From VAXT01 sp035318925 (GTDB lineage Bacteria; Actinomycetota; Thermoleophilia; Gaiellales; Gaiellaceae): 32,088 nucleotides of DNA. The DNA lies in assembly GCA_035318925.1 (NCBI GenBank), contig DATHDS010000018.1, forward strand, positions 1-32,088, written 5' to 3'. The translations under genes and the position numbers were made by a program. This document shows positions 31,701 through 32,088 of the stretch, piece after piece. The first letter of the stretch is position 1; the number at the start of each line of letters is the position of its first letter. Below the pieces are notes generated by a model. The model was given only the letters and a program-made list of their open reading frames with translations. It searched no databases and had not been told where the DNA came from.

Positions 31701-32088
31701 TGTTAGGAAACCTCTCGGGCGGCGAGCCGACCGGCGACAGCTCCTTCTACCAGCAGATCACGGTCCCGGACGAGGCCCCAGTCCTGGCTTTTTTGTACTG
31801 GCCGCACACGACCGACTCGATCACCTTCGACTGGCAGAACGTCGAGATCAGGGACACGAACGGGAACATCCTCGAGACCCTGATGCACGTGGCCGAGAAC
31901 GACCAGACCTGGAAGCTGAGGGTCTTCAGCGTGTCGGCCTACGCGGGCCGGACGATCCGGATCGAGTTCCTCGTCCACCAGGACGGCTTCGGCAACGGCA
32001 CCGCCATGTACGTGGACACCACCTGCCTCACGCCACCACCTCCAGATCCGCCTCCACCTCCCCCGCCTCCGCCACCGCCCCCACCACC
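28757..32088 (+). CDS. Giant secreted PD40 propeller protein with poly-proline linkers and CBM-like domain (C-terminus beyond window)
   Basis: The frame from GTG 28757 is open to the window edge (1110 codons). The N-terminus (HVLAAGLAGALLFGLGDARA) is a signal peptide, followed by an Arg/Pro-rich stretch. From about residue 101 come 18 PD40/TolB-like repeats, each with an EIYAMNADGSGQTNLTNDP-like strand and a PxWSPDGTKIAF strand, enough for three six-bladed propellers. After DGP comes a run of 13 prolines, then a jelly-roll domain (about 935-1090) opening with LGNPGFESGSFSPWMIDGTN and ending with AMYVDTTCL, resembling carbohydrate-binding modules, and then another long poly-proline run at the window edge. 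More C-terminal domains are likely. Binding to polysaccharide or cell envelope is inference. Confidence 0.88.
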   Translation, partial: MSTRGSFGSSSQWGRHVLAAGLAGALLFGLGDARAARTASAHPSFGSAARLLGPSRAPRARAGAPSLRYGRPRRGHLLPELSHTARPGLPVLSDHPSGGGGDGEIYAMNADGSGQTNLTNSPVTDDGYAAWSHDGTKIAYTQVNFNSGDAEIFAMNPDGSGQQDLSNDPATSDFDPDWSPDGTKIAWARATETSDFDIWVMNADGTNQIQLTTDPGFDGYPTWSPDGTKIAFARSSGGDFADVYVMNADGSGETNLTNDPAADDWAPTWSPDGTRIAFTKYAGADTEIYAMNADGSNPTDLTNDPAYDFAPAWSLDGTKIAFSRYDGFSPAEVFAMNADGSGQTNLTNDPTDDDAWPAWSPDGAHIAFTRYTPPPPPEGGEIYAMSADGSNQVNLTNDPADDYTPNWSPDGTKIAFARWPGSGGGEIYVMNADGSGQSSLTDGSTDDFGPAWSPDGTKIAFSRFGTDGNLEVWVMNADGSGQVDLTNDPGDDWGPTWSPDGARIAFARGTDETDIYVMNADGSGQTDVSNDPSSQDYAPSWSPDGLHIAYSRYTGFDAAEIYVMNTDGSGKVNLTNDSADDYAPAWSPSGARIAFARATSPGYPGEVFAMNADGSDQTNLTNDPAYDNGPTWAPTGAQIAFARLVAPPPPPDYEIFAMNADGSGQVSLTHDNTDEYSPAWSPTGARIAFTRYDFGPGQIWAMNADGSDQTNLSNDPTVDDSQPSWSPHGTHMVFARYDGTSPGDIWFMSADGSNQINLTNDSVYDDFLPAWSPDGDHVAFTRCSENDCDIFVMNADGSDPVDITNYPQGSDLAPSWSRDSTRITFTRYDGDSPGDIYVMNADGSGQTNLTNDPNTHDYLSNWSHDGAKIAYSRLDFTNSETSEVYVMNPDGSGQTNLTNDPADDYSPSWSPDGGHIAFSSGRDGPPPPPPPPPPPPPSFCGGNVLGNPGFESGSFSPWMIDGTNDPPVVTTDNPFRGTYSALLGNLSGGEPTGDSSFYQQITVPDEAPVLAFLYWPHTTDSITFDWQNVEIRDTNGNILETLMHVAENDQTWKLRVFSVSAYAGRTIRIEFLVHQDGFGNGTAMYVDTTCLTPPPPDPPPPPPPPPPPPP
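29060..31500 (+). repeat. Tandem coding repeat, 18 PD40 units of about 130-150 bases
   Basis: The unit encodes a strand with MNADGSG and a strand with WSPDG and recurs 18 times within the gene at 28757. Unit length varies because loops such as RYTPPPPPEGGE and RLVAPPPPPDYE differ, and the DNA copies are diverged rather than identical. Degenerate long frames on the opposite strand are a by-product of this repeat. Confidence 0.9.

Overview
The window is a GC-rich stretch of bacterial chromosome. Many start codons are GTG or TTG, genes are tightly packed, and many genes seem to be leaderless: a TANNNT-type -10 box lies only 6-8 nt before the start codon. These traits, together with secreted PD40/BNR propeller proteins whose C-termini are Pro-rich or RTX-like, a DUF2630 protein, an SPW-repeat protein and a Fer4_19-CDGSH protein, fit Actinomycetota. 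Thermoleophilia is my best guess, but this is inference and no rRNA is present to test it. I see no rRNA, tRNA, CRISPR array, transposase, integrase or phage gene. No stretch longer than 300 bases lacks a gene; the longest gap is 26858-27060, which holds a large inverted repeat.

Layout, left to right. 1-2800 (minus): a large secreted BNR/Asp-box protein running off the left edge in a poly-proline linker. 2929-7738 (minus): an eight-helix membrane protein, a decayed CDGSH gene fragment, a 987-aa adenylate cyclase-ATPase-TPR regulator, and an intact Fer4_19-CDGSH protein coupled to a small GNAT acetyltransferase. 7818-12981 (plus): DUF2630, an SPW membrane protein, a molybdopterin oxidoreductase coupled to a b-type cytochrome, and two secreted propeller proteins. 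12992-15494 (minus): a RibD/DHFR-like reductase and TypA. 15526-17529 (plus): GreA, an AraC-type regulator and a secreted protein of unknown function. 17551-21198 (minus): HAD hydrolase, ferredoxin-reductase-like flavoprotein, PepSY-like secreted protein, GrpB-like protein, cupin and TetR regulator. 21226-26857 (plus): DUF2071, proA, proB, metallophosphoesterase, AlkZ-related winged-helix protein, stand-alone MshEN protein and cupredoxin-like protein. 27061-28677 (plus): a membrane GAF-GGDEF diguanylate cyclase. 28757 to the right edge (plus): a giant 18-repeat PD40 propeller protein with poly-proline linkers and a carbohydrate-binding-like domain.

Two themes stand out. First, four large secreted beta-propeller proteins share the window, and the two at its edges carry poly-proline linkers, suggesting investment in extracellular scaffolding or binding proteins. 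Second, nucleotide signalling is well represented: an adenylate cyclase-ATPase fusion, and a possible cyclic-di-GMP module in which a stand-alone MshEN receptor-type protein lies just upstream of a membrane diguanylate cyclase, with a cupredoxin-like gene and a long hairpin between them. Proline biosynthesis is encoded in the order proA-proB with overlapping reading frames, and the coupling seems to continue into a phosphoesterase that begins at a CTG codon.
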